A stretch of 64,000 nt of DNA, taken from Streptomyces canus (GTDB taxonomy: Bacteria; Actinomycetota; Actinomycetes; Streptomycetales; Streptomycetaceae). This document shows, one piece after another, positions 35,680 through 45,729 of the stretch. The stretch is from positions 7,120,001-7,184,000 of the forward strand of contig NZ_JAUSYQ010000002.1 of the NCBI RefSeq assembly GCF_030816965.1, in the 5' to 3' direction. A program made the position numbers and the translations under genes. Under the pieces are notes generated by a model that searched no databases, had not been told where the DNA came from, and saw only the letters and a list, made by a program, of their open reading frames with translations. How positions within the stretch are numbered: position 1 is the stretch's first letter; each line of letters begins with the position of its first letter.

Positions 35680-35865
35680 TCAGCGCGAGACCTTGCCGGC
35701 CTTGATGCACGAGGTGCAAGCGTTCAGGCGCTTCGGCGTCCCGCCCACCACGGTACGGACGCGCTGGATGTTCGGGTTCCAGCGACGGGACGTACGGCGG
35801 TGCGAGTGCGAGATGCTGTTGCCGAAGCCCGGCCCCTTGCCGCAGACGTCGCAGTTGGCAGCCAC
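35680..35865 (-). CDS. rpmB: 50S ribosomal protein L28, zinc-ribbon form
   Basis: 61 residues. Two CxxC pairs (CDVCGKG near the start, CTSCIK near the end) make this the zinc-containing C+ paralogue; genomes of this genus also carry zinc-free copies controlled by Zur. [16 protein letters not shown] is the family core. Divergent from the fakA-like gene, with a 256-bp shared upstream region in which I see no clear operator. Confidence 0.96.
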   Translation of the reverse strand: MAANCDVCGKGPGFGNSISHSHRRTSRRWNPNIQRVRTVVGGTPKRLNACTSCIKAGKVSR

Positions 35866-36121
35866 GGGTCACTCCAAAGACTTCAGATGCACTTACGGTG
35901 GATCCCGGCATGCCGGGATCGAGATCGTAGGATCAGAGATCTGAGTGGCGGTGCCAGGAGGATTGGCCCGATCTGCATCGGGCAACCGGAGCAGCATACA
36001 ACGACTGCGCCAGCAGAACGAAACTACCATGGCTGATCAGGCACCCGCTCCCGGCCCTCCTCCGGTGGAAACCCGCCCGGGGTCTACGCTGCGTCCAGTC
36101 CAGCAGCCCGAGGAGGCGCAG

Positions 36122-37825
36122 GTGGCGCAGGTGCCGCAGACATTCTTCGATGCTCTCGCGGTGCGCACCTGGTGCGGTCTCGCGCTGCGGGCGCTGGGCA
36201 GGGCGCGCGAGGAGATCGACGCGATCAACGTCTACCCGGTCGCCGACGGGGACACCGGCACCAACCTGTATCTGACGGCGGAGTCGGCGGCCGCGGCCGT
36301 GGAAGCCGTGTTCGACGGCCACGACGCCCATGACTCGGGGAAACCGGCACTGGCCGACGCCGCACGCGCGATGGCGCACGGAGCCCTCATAGGTGCCCGC
36401 GGCAACTCGGGCACGATCCTCGCCCAACTGCTGCGGGGCATGGCCCAGGTGCTCGCCGCCGAGGGTGAGACGGCTCACACGGACGGCGAGGGACTCCGGC
36501 TCGCCCTGCGGCACGCCGCCGACTCCGCCCGCCAGGCCGTGGCCCACCCGGTCGAGGGCACGGTCCTCACGGTCGCCTCGGCCGCCGCCGACGCCGCCGG
36601 GGCAGCGGAGGGAGACTGCGGGACGGTCGCCCGGGCCGCCTACGACGGCGCGTGCGCCGCCCTTACCGCGACACCCGGCCAGCTGGCCGTCCTGGAGCGG
36701 GCCGGGGTCGTGGACGCCGGCGGGCGAGGACTGGTGGCGGTGCTGGGGGCGCTGGTGGAGACGTTCACGGGGGAGGCACCCAGGGCGGTGCCGGTGACGA
36801 GCGGGACGTTTCCGGAAGCAGGCCCCGCCGAAGTGTCCGAGGCCGTCTCCGAAGCCGCCACGGTCTCCCGCGACGAGTGCGCCGACGCCCCGGGCACCGG
36901 TGGCCCCGCCTTCGAGGTGATCTACCTCCTGGAGGCCGAGGACACGGCCGTCGCGCGGCTGCGGGAGCGGCTCGACGGCCTCGGGGACTCGCTCGTGGTG
37001 GTCGGCGGCGACGGCCTGTGGAACGTCCATGTGCACGTCGACGACGCCGGCGCCGCCGTGGAGGCGGGCATCGAGGCCGGGCGGCCGTACCGGATCCGCA
37101 TCACGCACTTCGGCCTCGGTGATGTGCACACCACCGGCGCCGAACGGCAGCCCCGCGAGCGCGCCCAGCGGGCCGTCGTCGCCGTCGTGCCCGGCGAGGG
37201 CCTGGCCGGGCTGTACACCGAGGCCGGCGCGACCACCGTGCTGGCCCGCCCCGGGGAGCCGCCCGCGAGCGGGGAGCTCGTGGAGGCCGTACGGCGTGCC
37301 CACGCGCGCGAGGTCGTGCTGCTGCCCAATGACGCCGACCTGCGCCACACCGCGGCCGCCGCGGCCGAGCAGGCCCGCGCGGAGGGCATCCGCGTCGCGC
37401 TGATCCCGACGCGCTCCGCGGTCCAGGGCATCGCGGCGCTCGCCGTGCACGAGCCGGAACGCCGGTTCGACGAGGACGTCGTCCAGATGACCTCGGCGGC
37501 CGGCGCGACCCGCTACGCCGAGGTCGCCGTCGCCGAACGCCAGTCCTGGACCATGGCCGGCATCTGCCAGGCCGGTGACGTCCTCGGCCTCATCGACGGG
37601 GATGTGGCCGTGATCGGTTCGGACGTCACCGCCACGGCCGAGTCCGTCCTCGACCGCATGCTCTCGGCCGGCGGCGAGCTGGTCACCCTCGTCCTCGGCG
37701 ACGAGGCCCCCGAGGCGGTCGCCGACCACCTGGAGACACGCGTACGGGAGTCGTACCTCGCCGTCGACACGGTGGTGTACCGGGGCGGACGGCAGGGAGC
37801 CGTGCTGCTCATCGGGGTCGAATAG
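36122..37825 (+). CDS. DAK/DegV-family protein (FakA-like)
   Basis: 567-residue protein with an N-terminal DhaL/Dak2 kinase domain (DAINVYPVADGDTGTNLYLT binds Mg-ATP; HGALIGARGNSGTILAQ) and a C-terminal half of the YloV/FakA type (VVVGGDGLWNVHVHVDDAG, GRQGAVLLIG). FakA phosphorylates fatty acids carried by FakB in Firmicutes; by homology that is the likely role here. GTG 36122 was chosen because AGGAGG lies 5 nt upstream and the conserved PQTFFDALAVRTWC follows; an ATG at 36029 has no RBS. Confidence 0.85.
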   Translation: MAQVPQTFFDALAVRTWCGLALRALGRAREEIDAINVYPVADGDTGTNLYLTAESAAAAVEAVFDGHDAHDSGKPALADAARAMAHGALIGARGNSGTILAQLLRGMAQVLAAEGETAHTDGEGLRLALRHAADSARQAVAHPVEGTVLTVASAAADAAGAAEGDCGTVARAAYDGACAALTATPGQLAVLERAGVVDAGGRGLVAVLGALVETFTGEAPRAVPVTSGTFPEAGPAEVSEAVSEAATVSRDECADAPGTGGPAFEVIYLLEAEDTAVARLRERLDGLGDSLVVVGGDGLWNVHVHVDDAGAAVEAGIEAGRPYRIRITHFGLGDVHTTGAERQPRERAQRAVVAVVPGEGLAGLYTEAGATTVLARPGEPPASGELVEAVRRAHAREVVLLPNDADLRHTAAAAAEQARAEGIRVALIPTRSAVQGIAALAVHEPERRFDEDVVQMTSAAGATRYAEVAVAERQSWTMAGICQAGDVLGLIDGDVAVIGSDVTATAESVLDRMLSAGGELVTLVLGDEAPEAVADHLETRVRESYLAVDTVVYRGGRQGAVLLIGVE

Positions 37826-37838
37826 CAGCCCTGGGCGC

Positions 37839-40796
37839 TCAGCTGTCCTGCTCCTCCATGAGCTCCAGCATCTGCTCGGCCTCGGCCCGCCGGGTCCGCG
37901 CCGTCTCGTCGTCGCGAGCCTCGCCGGAGCCGTTCGTGCCGCCATAGGCGTCGAGCACCGCACGCGCGCGTGCCGCCGCCTCCGCCGGCCGGCTCAGGTC
38001 CGCCGCCAGCCAGCCCGCCGCTAGCTCGGCACCGGTACGCGCGTCCAGGGCCTCGTCCCCGAGCGAGGCGAACACCACGATCGCCTCCACCACCTGGGCC
38101 AGCGACTCCTCCAGCACCGCCCGGATCGAGTCGTCCTCGGCGTCCTCGGGCACGGAACGGGCCAGCAGGTCCCCGAACTGCCGGTGAGTGTGCCCGAGTT
38201 CGCCGACGAGCCGCTGCCGCGCCTCCTCCTCGGCCTGCGTCTCACCCAGCGCGATCTCGCACTCCCGGACCGCCTGCGTCATCAACTCCCGTGCCGTGTC
38301 CGCCCCGTCCTCGGCACGCAGCGCGAGCCACGCGCGGGCGCGCAGGGACCGGATCAGCCCGTGGACGTTGCCGAGTTCACGCCACAGGCCGCCCGCGCGC
38401 GCGTACGCCCGGTCCGCCTCGGCGGGCAGACCCGCGGCCCCGAGGGACTCGGCGGCGAGGTGGGCGAGCGTCGCGTGGTCGTGCTGCTCGGGCCAGTGCC
38501 GGGCGATCTCGGCGGCCTGCAGGCGCCGCTCGGCCGCCTCCCGGTGCTCGCCCAGCTCGCTCAGACAGTCACCGAGCCACCACTGCGTCTGTACGACCGC
38601 CCCGTCGCCGTGCGTCTCGGCGCTCAGGTCGGGCAGCGCCGACTCCAGCACCTCGGCGGCCTCGGCCCATCGGCCCTGCCGCAGCAGGAACCCGCCCAGC
38701 TGGTGCCGGGCCAGGGCACCCAGCGTCGGGCCCTCCCCGGCCTCGTCGGCCCAGTGCGCGGCCTCCAGGGCGTGCTCGGCCGCCTCCTCGTCGAGACCCC
38801 GGCCGCCGACGACCTCGGCGAGCTGGAGATGCAGCTGGGCCCGCCCGATCGCCTCCAGGTGCGGGCCGCCGTGCTCCAGGGCCGCCCGCAGCGCTCGCTC
38901 GCTCCCCGCCGGATCGCCCAGGTGGTGCAGGAGCCCGGCAAGCCGGGCCTCGTACTCCACCGCGAACCACGGCAGGCCCGCCTCCACGAACCCCGCTGCG
39001 GCCCACGTGAACAGCTCCGCGGACGCCTCCGCGTCCCCGGCCCGCGCGGCCAGCTCCGCCAGCATCGCCTGCGCCTCGGCGACCCGCGCGGCGAGCCGCA
39101 CGTCGTCCCCGGTCCGTCCCTCGACGAGCGCGAGCACCTCCCGCACGGCCTGCTCCGCCTCCGAGAGGACCGCGTCCTCCGCGGCCTCGTGCACCCGCCG
39201 CATCAGGATGCGCGCCCGGGACATCAGCACCGACGCCGTCTGCCGTACGCCCGTGTCGTCCACGGAGTAGAGCGCGAGGACCTCGTCGTACAGCCCGGCG
39301 GCCACCGTGAGCGCCTCGTCCACCTCGCCTGCCAGCGCGCGTATGTAGGCGGCACGCGCGCGTGCCGCGAGCGACTCGCCGGGGTCGCCCGCCTCCGCGT
39401 ACAACTCGGCGGCCCGCTCGAACAGGCCGGTTCCCTCGGGACCCAGGTCCATCGCCTCGTGGTCGGCGATCTCCGCCCGGTCGCGCGGGCCCAGCTCGAC
39501 GCCCCGCGCGGCCCGCGCGACCGCCGCCCACGCCTCGACGGCGTTCGGCTGAAGGGTGACCGACCGCCGTCGCGCCTCGGCGATCAGCGCGGGCAGATCG
39601 GGCTCCTGAGCAGCGACCGGGACCGGTGGCACGACCGCGGCAGCGGCGGGGGCCGTCCGAACCGCCCGCACGCCCAGCGGCAGCCGCTCCACCAACGGGC
39701 GTTGAGCCATGCGCGCGCGTGCCCGCTCGCTGACATGGGCCGTGCCGTTGCGCTCGTCGAAGCGGGCGGCCAGCGCGAGAGCCTCCGCGCGCGCGTGGGC
39801 GGCGAGTTCGGCCGCGGTCCAGGACCGGCCCGCGGGCCCCGGCACCGGCCGGTCGACCGGGCCCAGCTCGGTCAGCCGGTCCATGAGCAGGGCCACCACC
39901 GCCGTGAAGTCCAGCCTGCTGCGCGGATGACCGTCGTCCGTGAAGTACGCGGGACGCTCCGCGAGCAGCTCCAGACCGCGCGCCTCGTTGCCGCTGAGGG
40001 CGCAGAACTCGACATGGTCCGCGTAGGCGCTGCGCATGCTCTCCATGGACCGCACGAGCCTGAAGCCCCGCAGATGGTTGGCGCGCGCCTCGTCGAGGCG
40101 ACCCAGCCGCAGCAGCGGCGTCAGCGAGGAGGCGAGGACCGCGTGCGGCTCGTGGGCGCAGGTGAACTCGCCCTCCAGGACCGGCGCCCACAGCTCGAGC
40201 GCCTCCTCGTCCCTCCCGCGCTGCGCCTGCCACCAGCCCTGCTCGTGCAGCTCGCAGGCGTGACAGTCGGTCATGGCGTCCCGGTCGGCGGCCAGCCACG
40301 CGGCGTACGCGCGCTCGGCCCGCGCCAGGTCGCCGACATGCGCGGCCACGCTGTACTCGGCGCTGCGCACGGCCCGTTCGGAGTGCCCGGCCAGCCGGTA
40401 GCGGTGCTCCATCTCGCCGAGCCACTTCTCCATGGCGGTGAGCGGGATGTGCGGCTGGTCGAGCATGCCGGTCGTCATCCACTTGAAGACCCAGTGCAGG
40501 GAGTGCGTCTCGTACTCGTCGAAGTCCTCGGGCCGCTCGTCCCACATGCGCAGCAGCCGCGCGAAGGGGACGAACATCTTGGCCTTCTCGGAGCTGTAGT
40601 TGTAGACCTTCAGCTGGTGTCCGAGCGCCTCGATCACCGCGAGCGGGATGTTCAGCTTCTCGGCCTCGGCGAGCAACTGCTCCGCGCGCGCGTTGCGGGC
40701 GGGCCCCTCCGGCTCCTCGGCGTTCTCCGCCATCGCCAGGCGCAGCGCGTCGAAGCCTGTGCCCCCGTGGTCGCCCATCCCGTCGATCCCGCTCAT
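37839..40796 (-). CDS. Large TPR-repeat protein coupled to HSP90-like gene
   Basis: 985-residue, Ala/Glu/Arg-rich helical protein built of degenerate tetratricopeptide units (clearest: GDEEALELWAPVL region, LARAERAYAAWLAADRD, ADRAYARAGGLWRELGNVHG). No signal peptide, membrane segment or enzymatic motif. ATG 40796 overlaps the TGA of the HSP90-like gene (ATGA) with GAGGAGGG 6 nt upstream, so the two are made together. TPR proteins are classic HSP90 partners in eukaryotes. A co-chaperone or client-adaptor role is an inference from fold and coupling. Confidence 0.85.
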   Translation of the reverse strand: MSGIDGMGDHGGTGFDALRLAMAENAEEPEGPARNARAEQLLAEAEKLNIPLAVIEALGHQLKVYNYSSEKAKMFVPFARLLRMWDERPEDFDEYETHSLHWVFKWMTTGMLDQPHIPLTAMEKWLGEMEHRYRLAGHSERAVRSAEYSVAAHVGDLARAERAYAAWLAADRDAMTDCHACELHEQGWWQAQRGRDEEALELWAPVLEGEFTCAHEPHAVLASSLTPLLRLGRLDEARANHLRGFRLVRSMESMRSAYADHVEFCALSGNEARGLELLAERPAYFTDDGHPRSRLDFTAVVALLMDRLTELGPVDRPVPGPAGRSWTAAELAAHARAEALALAARFDERNGTAHVSERARARMAQRPLVERLPLGVRAVRTAPAAAAVVPPVPVAAQEPDLPALIAEARRRSVTLQPNAVEAWAAVARAARGVELGPRDRAEIADHEAMDLGPEGTGLFERAAELYAEAGDPGESLAARARAAYIRALAGEVDEALTVAAGLYDEVLALYSVDDTGVRQTASVLMSRARILMRRVHEAAEDAVLSEAEQAVREVLALVEGRTGDDVRLAARVAEAQAMLAELAARAGDAEASAELFTWAAAGFVEAGLPWFAVEYEARLAGLLHHLGDPAGSERALRAALEHGGPHLEAIGRAQLHLQLAEVVGGRGLDEEAAEHALEAAHWADEAGEGPTLGALARHQLGGFLLRQGRWAEAAEVLESALPDLSAETHGDGAVVQTQWWLGDCLSELGEHREAAERRLQAAEIARHWPEQHDHATLAHLAAESLGAAGLPAEADRAYARAGGLWRELGNVHGLIRSLRARAWLALRAEDGADTARELMTQAVRECEIALGETQAEEEARQRLVGELGHTHRQFGDLLARSVPEDAEDDSIRAVLEESLAQVVEAIVVFASLGDEALDARTGAELAAGWLAADLSRPAEAAARARAVLDAYGGTNGSGEARDDETARTRRAEAEQMLELMEEQDS

Positions 40797-42631
40797 CACA
40801 GGCCCTCCTCGCCGTTTGTGGCCCACTCCAGCAGGCCCATGAAGGCCCGGTTCAGCAAGGCCGAGTCCGCGGGCCTGAGCGGGCGCTGGGCCATCAGCAG
40901 GGCCTGCCCGTACAGGGACTCGGTGGCGGTGCCGATCAGGTCCGGATCGCCGAGCGAACCGATCCGCCGTACCAGCGGGTTGAGATGGTTCAGCACGAGA
41001 CGCGCGCGTGGGGCGCCGCCGCGCAGCGAGCCGAGGATGCCCGCCCACAGGTCGTCGGCCCGGTCCTCGGCCTCCGCCCGCGCCTGCTCGTGCCGGGCGT
41101 CCCGGTCGTCCAGGTGCAGCGCGGGCACGGACAGCGGCCGGAACGCACGCAGGACCACGTCACAGCCCAGCGGATCGAGCCTCGCCCGCGCGGCCGCCAG
41201 GAAACCGGCGAGCGCCAGCTCCTCGGCCGGGTCGACCAGGTCCATGTGAGCGGTGACGGTGTCCGCGTCCAGCTCGGAGACGACCGTTCCCGGCCGCGCC
41301 GAAGGCAGCGCCTCGACCAGGTCGCTGTCGTACGTGTAACCGCCGTTGACCACCCCGACGCCCTGCGCGGAGGCGATCGGCGCGACCTGCCGGTACTCCT
41401 CCACGGTCCGCGTGAAGTGCACCACCGGGTGCCGCCGCGCGAACTCCTCCAGCGACAGCCGCCCGTCGGTCGTCTCGAACGGCAGCCACGGCAGCATCGT
41501 GCGCAGCATGTCCACGTCGTGCCGCGCGAGCGACTTCACGCCCAGGTGGTGCACGGACAGGAAGGCCGCGAGCCGTTCCGGGTCCCCGGCGGCGAGACCC
41601 GTCAACCAGGACCGGATCCTTTCCCCGAGCGCCTCCTGTACGGCGGCCAGCGTCTCGTCCTCGTACAGCGACTCGCGCGAGGCCGTGGGACGCAGGCTGT
41701 CGGTGTCCAGGACGCAGCGCACGAAGAACGCCCAGTCCGGCAGCAGCTGTTCGGCCCGCTCGGTCAGCAGCATGCCCTTGAGATGGACGCGGTGGGTCGC
41801 CCGCTGGGCGGGGCTGACCGCCGACGGAAGGACGTAGGCCACGCCACGGATCCCGGCGAGCGGCACGGTCAGCTCGATCGAGTCCAGTGGGGTGAAGCCG
41901 AACAGCTCGTGACAGTGCCGGGCCAGGGCCACCCTGCGGGTGGCGGGGGAGGGGTACGGCCGGTCCCAGGGGGCGGGCAGGTCGGTGACCGCCTCGTCGC
42001 CGACCCGGACGTCGTACGGCAGCAGGGAGCCGAAGTCCCGAGCGAGCCGGAGGACCCGCTCCGGCGTGAGCCACTCGCCGGCGCCCGCCCGCGCGACCAG
42101 GTGCACGGTGGTCCCCGGCTCCGGACGGGCGTCGGGAGGCAGCGTCCGCACCCGGTAAGAACCGTCGTCGCTCGCCGTCCACTCCACGGGCGGCGCGTCC
42201 GGCGTACGGGCGCTGCGGCTGACCACCCGGATCCGCTCGGCGACCACGAAACAGGCGAGCAGACCGATGCCGAACTGGCCGAGGAAGTCGGAGCGGACCT
42301 CCTGAAGTCCCTCGGCCCGCTTGGAACTGCGTCCGATGGTGGCCAGCAGGCTGTGCACGTCCGCCTCGGTGAGTCCCACCCCGGAGTCCTCGACCCTCAG
42401 GGCGCCGTTCTCGGCGTACAACCGCACCCGGGCCGGGGCGTCCGGCTGTTCGGCCCGCCGGGCCGTGATCGCGTCCACCGCGTTCTGGAGCAGTTCGCGC
42501 AGATAGACCTTGGGGCTGGAGTAGAGGTGATGGGAGAGGAGGTCCACCAGACCGCGCAGGTCGACCTGAAACGTATGAGGTTGCTGAGGTACCTGAGGTG
42601 TCGGTGATGACTGTGAGGTCTGGGAATCCAT
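40796..42631 (-). CDS. HSP90-family (HtpG-like) ATPase
   Basis: 611-residue GHKL ATPase of the HSP90 family. The N-terminal ATP site is complete: RELLQN (Glu46, Asn50), DSGVGL (82-87) and the lid/G2 GQFGIGLLACF (118-128). The middle domain has the Arg-bearing RPTASRESLYEDE. The C-terminal dimer region is shorter and diverged from HtpG, and no MEEVD-type tail exists (it ends NGEEGL). It sits between the fakA-like gene and recG and overlaps the TPR gene by 3 nt. The start ATG 42631 lacks a strong SD. Confidence 0.9.
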   Translation of the reverse strand: MDSQTSQSSPTPQVPQQPHTFQVDLRGLVDLLSHHLYSSPKVYLRELLQNAVDAITARRAEQPDAPARVRLYAENGALRVEDSGVGLTEADVHSLLATIGRSSKRAEGLQEVRSDFLGQFGIGLLACFVVAERIRVVSRSARTPDAPPVEWTASDDGSYRVRTLPPDARPEPGTTVHLVARAGAGEWLTPERVLRLARDFGSLLPYDVRVGDEAVTDLPAPWDRPYPSPATRRVALARHCHELFGFTPLDSIELTVPLAGIRGVAYVLPSAVSPAQRATHRVHLKGMLLTERAEQLLPDWAFFVRCVLDTDSLRPTASRESLYEDETLAAVQEALGERIRSWLTGLAAGDPERLAAFLSVHHLGVKSLARHDVDMLRTMLPWLPFETTDGRLSLEEFARRHPVVHFTRTVEEYRQVAPIASAQGVGVVNGGYTYDSDLVEALPSARPGTVVSELDADTVTAHMDLVDPAEELALAGFLAAARARLDPLGCDVVLRAFRPLSVPALHLDDRDARHEQARAEAEDRADDLWAGILGSLRGGAPRARLVLNHLNPLVRRIGSLGDPDLIGTATESLYGQALLMAQRPLRPADSALLNRAFMGLLEWATNGEEGL

Positions 42632-42799
42632 CGTCGCAGCGCCGGTGGGAGGAACGTTCGCGCGGCGCGGGGTCGGGCGGTCCCGGGTGGGGCGGGGATC
42701 CGCGGGGATGGCCGGAGCGCGCCATCCTAAGTCCCCAACCAGCCGTCTGACCAGGGGTTTCCCGGTATGTATACGGCAATGTCAGTGGTGTGGTGTGCA

Positions 42800-45010
42800 A
42801 TGGATCTCGTGCCCGCACTGGAAGAACCGTTGAAGAAGGTGCTCGGCCCCGCCACCGCGAAGGTGATGGCCGAGCATCTCGGCCTGCACTCCGTCGGCGA
42901 CCTCCTGCACCACTACCCGCGCAGATACGAGGAGCGGGGGCAGCTGACCCACCTCGCCGACCTGCCGATGGACGAGCATGTCACCGTGGTCGCCCAGGTC
43001 GCCGACGCCCGCCTGCACACCTTCGCCTCCGCCAAGGCGCCGCGCGGCAAGGGACAACGCCTGGAGGTCACCATCACGGACGGCAGCGGCCGCCTCCAAC
43101 TGGTCTTCTTCGGCCACGGCGTTCACAAACCCCACAAGGAGCTCCTGCCGGGCACCCGCGCGATGTTCGCCGGCAAGGTCTCCCTCTTCAACCGCCGCCT
43201 CCAACTGGCACACCCGGCCTACGAGTTGCTACGCGGGGCCGACGGCGAGGCAGAGGAGGCGGTGGAGACCTGGGCGGGCGCCCTGATCCCCATCTATCCC
43301 GCCACCGCCAAACTGGAGTCCTGGAAGATCGGCAAGGCGATCCAGACGGTGCTGCCAAGTGCCCAGGAGGCGATCGACCCCCTCCCCGAGTCCCTCCGCG
43401 AGGGTCGCGGCCTGGTCCCCCTCCCCGAGGCACTCCTCAAGATCCACCGCCCGCACACCAAGGCCGACATCGCCGACGCCCACGCCCGCCTCAAGTGGGA
43501 CGAGGCCTTCGTCCTCCAGGTGGCCCTGGCCCGCCGCCGTCACGCGGACGCCCAACTCCCGGCGGTGCCGAGGAAACCCGCTCCGGACGGCCTTCTCTCG
43601 GCCTTCGACGACCGACTGCCCTTCACCCTCACGGACGGGCAGCAGAAGGTCTCCAAGGAGATCTTCGACGACCTGGCGACGGACCATCCGATGCACCGGC
43701 TCCTGCAGGGCGAGGTCGGATCGGGCAAGACAATGGTGGCCCTGCGCGCCATGCTCACCGTCGTCGACGCGGGCGGACAGGCCGCCATGCTGGCCCCGAC
43801 CGAAGTGCTCGCCCAGCAGCATCACCGCTCGATCGTCGAGATGATGGGCGAGCTCGCCCAGGGCGGAATGCTGGGGGGATCCGAGCACGGCACCAAGGTC
43901 GTGCTGCTCACCGGTTCGATGGGGACGGCCGCGCGCAGGCAGGCCATGCTGGATCTGGTCACCGGTGAAGCCGGGATCGTGATCGGGACGCATGCGCTGA
44001 TCGAGGACAAGGTGCAGTTCCACGACCTGGGCCTGGTCGTGGTCGACGAACAGCACCGGTTCGGCGTCGAGCAGCGGGACGCCCTGCGCGGCAAGGGCAA
44101 GCAGCCGCCCCACCTCCTCGTCATGACGGCCACGCCCATCCCGCGCACGGTCGCGATGACGGTCTTCGGTGACCTGGAGACCTCCGTCCTCGACCAGCTC
44201 CCGGCCGGCCGGTCACCCATCGCCAGCCATGTCGTCCCCGCCGCCGACAAGCCCCACTTCCTCACCCGGGCCTGGGAGCGGGTCCGCGAGGAGGTGGAGA
44301 ACGGCCACCAGGCCTACGTCGTCTGCCCCCGCATCGGGGACGAGGAGGACGACCCGAAGAAGGCCAGGAAGTCCGCGGAGGACGAGGCCGAGAAGCGCCC
44401 GCCGCTCGCCGTCCTGGACATCGCCGACCAGCTCGCCAAGGGACCCCTGAGGGGCCTGAGGGTCGAAGTGCTGCACGGCCGTATGCACCCCGACGACAAG
44501 GACGCGGTCATGCGCCGCTTCGCCGCGGGCGAGACCCATGTCCTGGTCGCCACCACGGTCATCGAGGTCGGCGTCAACGTCCCGAACGCCACGGCGATGG
44601 TCATCATGGACGCCGACCGCTTCGGCGTCTCCCAGCTCCACCAGCTGCGCGGCCGAGTGGGCCGGGGTTCGGCGGCGGGTCTCTGCCTCCTGGTCTCGGA
44701 GATGCCGGAGGCGAGCCCGGCCCGCCAGCGCCTGAACGCGGTGGCGTCGACTCTGGACGGCTTCGAGCTGTCCCGCATCGACCTGGAGCAGCGCCGGGAG
44801 GGCGACGTCCTCGGCCAGGCCCAGTCCGGCGCCCGGACCTCGTTGCGGGTCCTCGCCGTGATCGAGGACGAGGAGATCATCGCGGAGGCGAGGCAGGAGG
44901 CGACGGCGGTGGTGGAGGCCGACCCGGAGCTGACGGGACTTCCCGGCCTGCGCACAGCCTTGGACGCCCTGTTGGACGAGGAACGGGAGCAGTACTTGGA
45001 AAAGGGCTGA
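42800..45010 (+). CDS. recG: ATP-dependent DNA helicase RecG
   Basis: 736-residue branch-migration helicase for stalled replication forks. Order: N-terminal wedge/OB domain (LHHYPRRYEERGQLTHL), Walker A LLQGEVGSGKTMVALR, DEQH box VVVDEQHRFGVEQR, TATPIPRT, then helicase C with TTVIEVGVNVPNA and QLRGRVGRG. A stretch near residues 505-530 is charged and insertion-like (EEDDPKKARKSAEDEAEKRP). ATG 42800 (MDLVPALEEPL) is preferred; nearby upstream ATG and GTG codons also lack an RBS. Confidence 0.95.
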   Translation: MDLVPALEEPLKKVLGPATAKVMAEHLGLHSVGDLLHHYPRRYEERGQLTHLADLPMDEHVTVVAQVADARLHTFASAKAPRGKGQRLEVTITDGSGRLQLVFFGHGVHKPHKELLPGTRAMFAGKVSLFNRRLQLAHPAYELLRGADGEAEEAVETWAGALIPIYPATAKLESWKIGKAIQTVLPSAQEAIDPLPESLREGRGLVPLPEALLKIHRPHTKADIADAHARLKWDEAFVLQVALARRRHADAQLPAVPRKPAPDGLLSAFDDRLPFTLTDGQQKVSKEIFDDLATDHPMHRLLQGEVGSGKTMVALRAMLTVVDAGGQAAMLAPTEVLAQQHHRSIVEMMGELAQGGMLGGSEHGTKVVLLTGSMGTAARRQAMLDLVTGEAGIVIGTHALIEDKVQFHDLGLVVVDEQHRFGVEQRDALRGKGKQPPHLLVMTATPIPRTVAMTVFGDLETSVLDQLPAGRSPIASHVVPAADKPHFLTRAWERVREEVENGHQAYVVCPRIGDEEDDPKKARKSAEDEAEKRPPLAVLDIADQLAKGPLRGLRVEVLHGRMHPDDKDAVMRRFAAGETHVLVATTVIEVGVNVPNATAMVIMDADRFGVSQLHQLRGRVGRGSAAGLCLLVSEMPEASPARQRLNAVASTLDGFELSRIDLEQRREGDVLGQAQSGARTSLRVLAVIEDEEIIAEARQEATAVVEADPELTGLPGLRTALDALLDEEREQYLEKG

Positions 45011-45065
45011 AGGAGAGACACTCAGGAGCGCGGGCCGCGTGGACCGTACGGCTACCGCCGCGCGA

Positions 45066-45081
45066 GCGCGACCAGCCACAA
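45066..45081. repeat. Fragment of the dispersed Streptomyces repeat
   Basis: GCGCGACCAGCCACAA is a 16-nt exact match to the copy inside smc (54685-54700). It lies in the recG-rsmD gap, about 35 bp before rsmD. Confidence 0.45.
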
Positions 45082-45115
45082 TGAACCTGAAGTCGCCCAC
45101 AACCAAGGACCGAAG

Positions 45116-45703
45116 ATGACCCGCGTGATCGCCGGCGCAGCAGGCGGACGCCGACTCGCAGTCCCGCCAGGCAATGGCACACGCCCCACCTCCGACCGCG
45201 CCAGAGAAGGACTCCTCTCCACCTGGCAGTCCCTCCTGGGCGGCCCCCTGGACGGCGAACGCGTCCTCGACCTGTACGCAGGCTCAGGTGCCGTGGGCCT
45301 GGAAGCCCTCTCCCGGGGAGCGGGCCACACTCTCCTCGTGGAGGCCGACGCCAGAGCCGCCCGCACCATCCGCGAGAACGTCAGGAACCTCGGGCTCCCC
45401 GGCGCCGAAGTCCGCGCGGGCAAAGCCGAACAGATCATCCGGACGGGGTCGCCGACCGAGCCGTACGACCTCGTCTTCCTCGACCCCCCGTACCGAGTCA
45501 CAGATCACGATCTTCGCGAGATTCTCCTCACACTCCGCACCGAACACTGGCTAGCGCCCGAGGCCCTGGTCACCGTGGAGCGCAGCACCAGAGGCGGAGA
45601 ATTCCAGTGGCCGCCCGGTTTCGACGCGGTCAAAGCCCGTCGCTACGGCGAGGGAACGTTTTGGTACGGTCGCGCCGCCTCTACGTGCGAAGACGCACGA
45701 TGA
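45116..45703 (+). CDS. rsmD: 16S rRNA (guanine-966-N2)-methyltransferase
   Basis: 195-residue SAM-dependent methyltransferase. It begins TRVIAGAAGGRRLAVPPG. SAM-binding motif LDLYAGSGAVGLEALSRGA; catalytic DPPY in FLDPPYRV. RBS AAGGA with good spacing. Its stop overlaps a potential coaD ATG (ATGA). Confidence 0.94.
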   Translation: MTRVIAGAAGGRRLAVPPGNGTRPTSDRAREGLLSTWQSLLGGPLDGERVLDLYAGSGAVGLEALSRGAGHTLLVEADARAARTIRENVRNLGLPGAEVRAGKAEQIIRTGSPTEPYDLVFLDPPYRVTDHDLREILLTLRTEHWLAPEALVTVERSTRGGEFQWPPGFDAVKARRYGEGTFWYGRAASTCEDAR

Positions 45704-45729
45704 CCGGACCGGAGAGCGAGGGATCTCAA

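Noticed and set aside
38184..41249. 1021-aa plus-strand frame
   Set aside because: Antisense of the TPR gene, which has the correct overlap with the HSP90 gene and a strong RBS.
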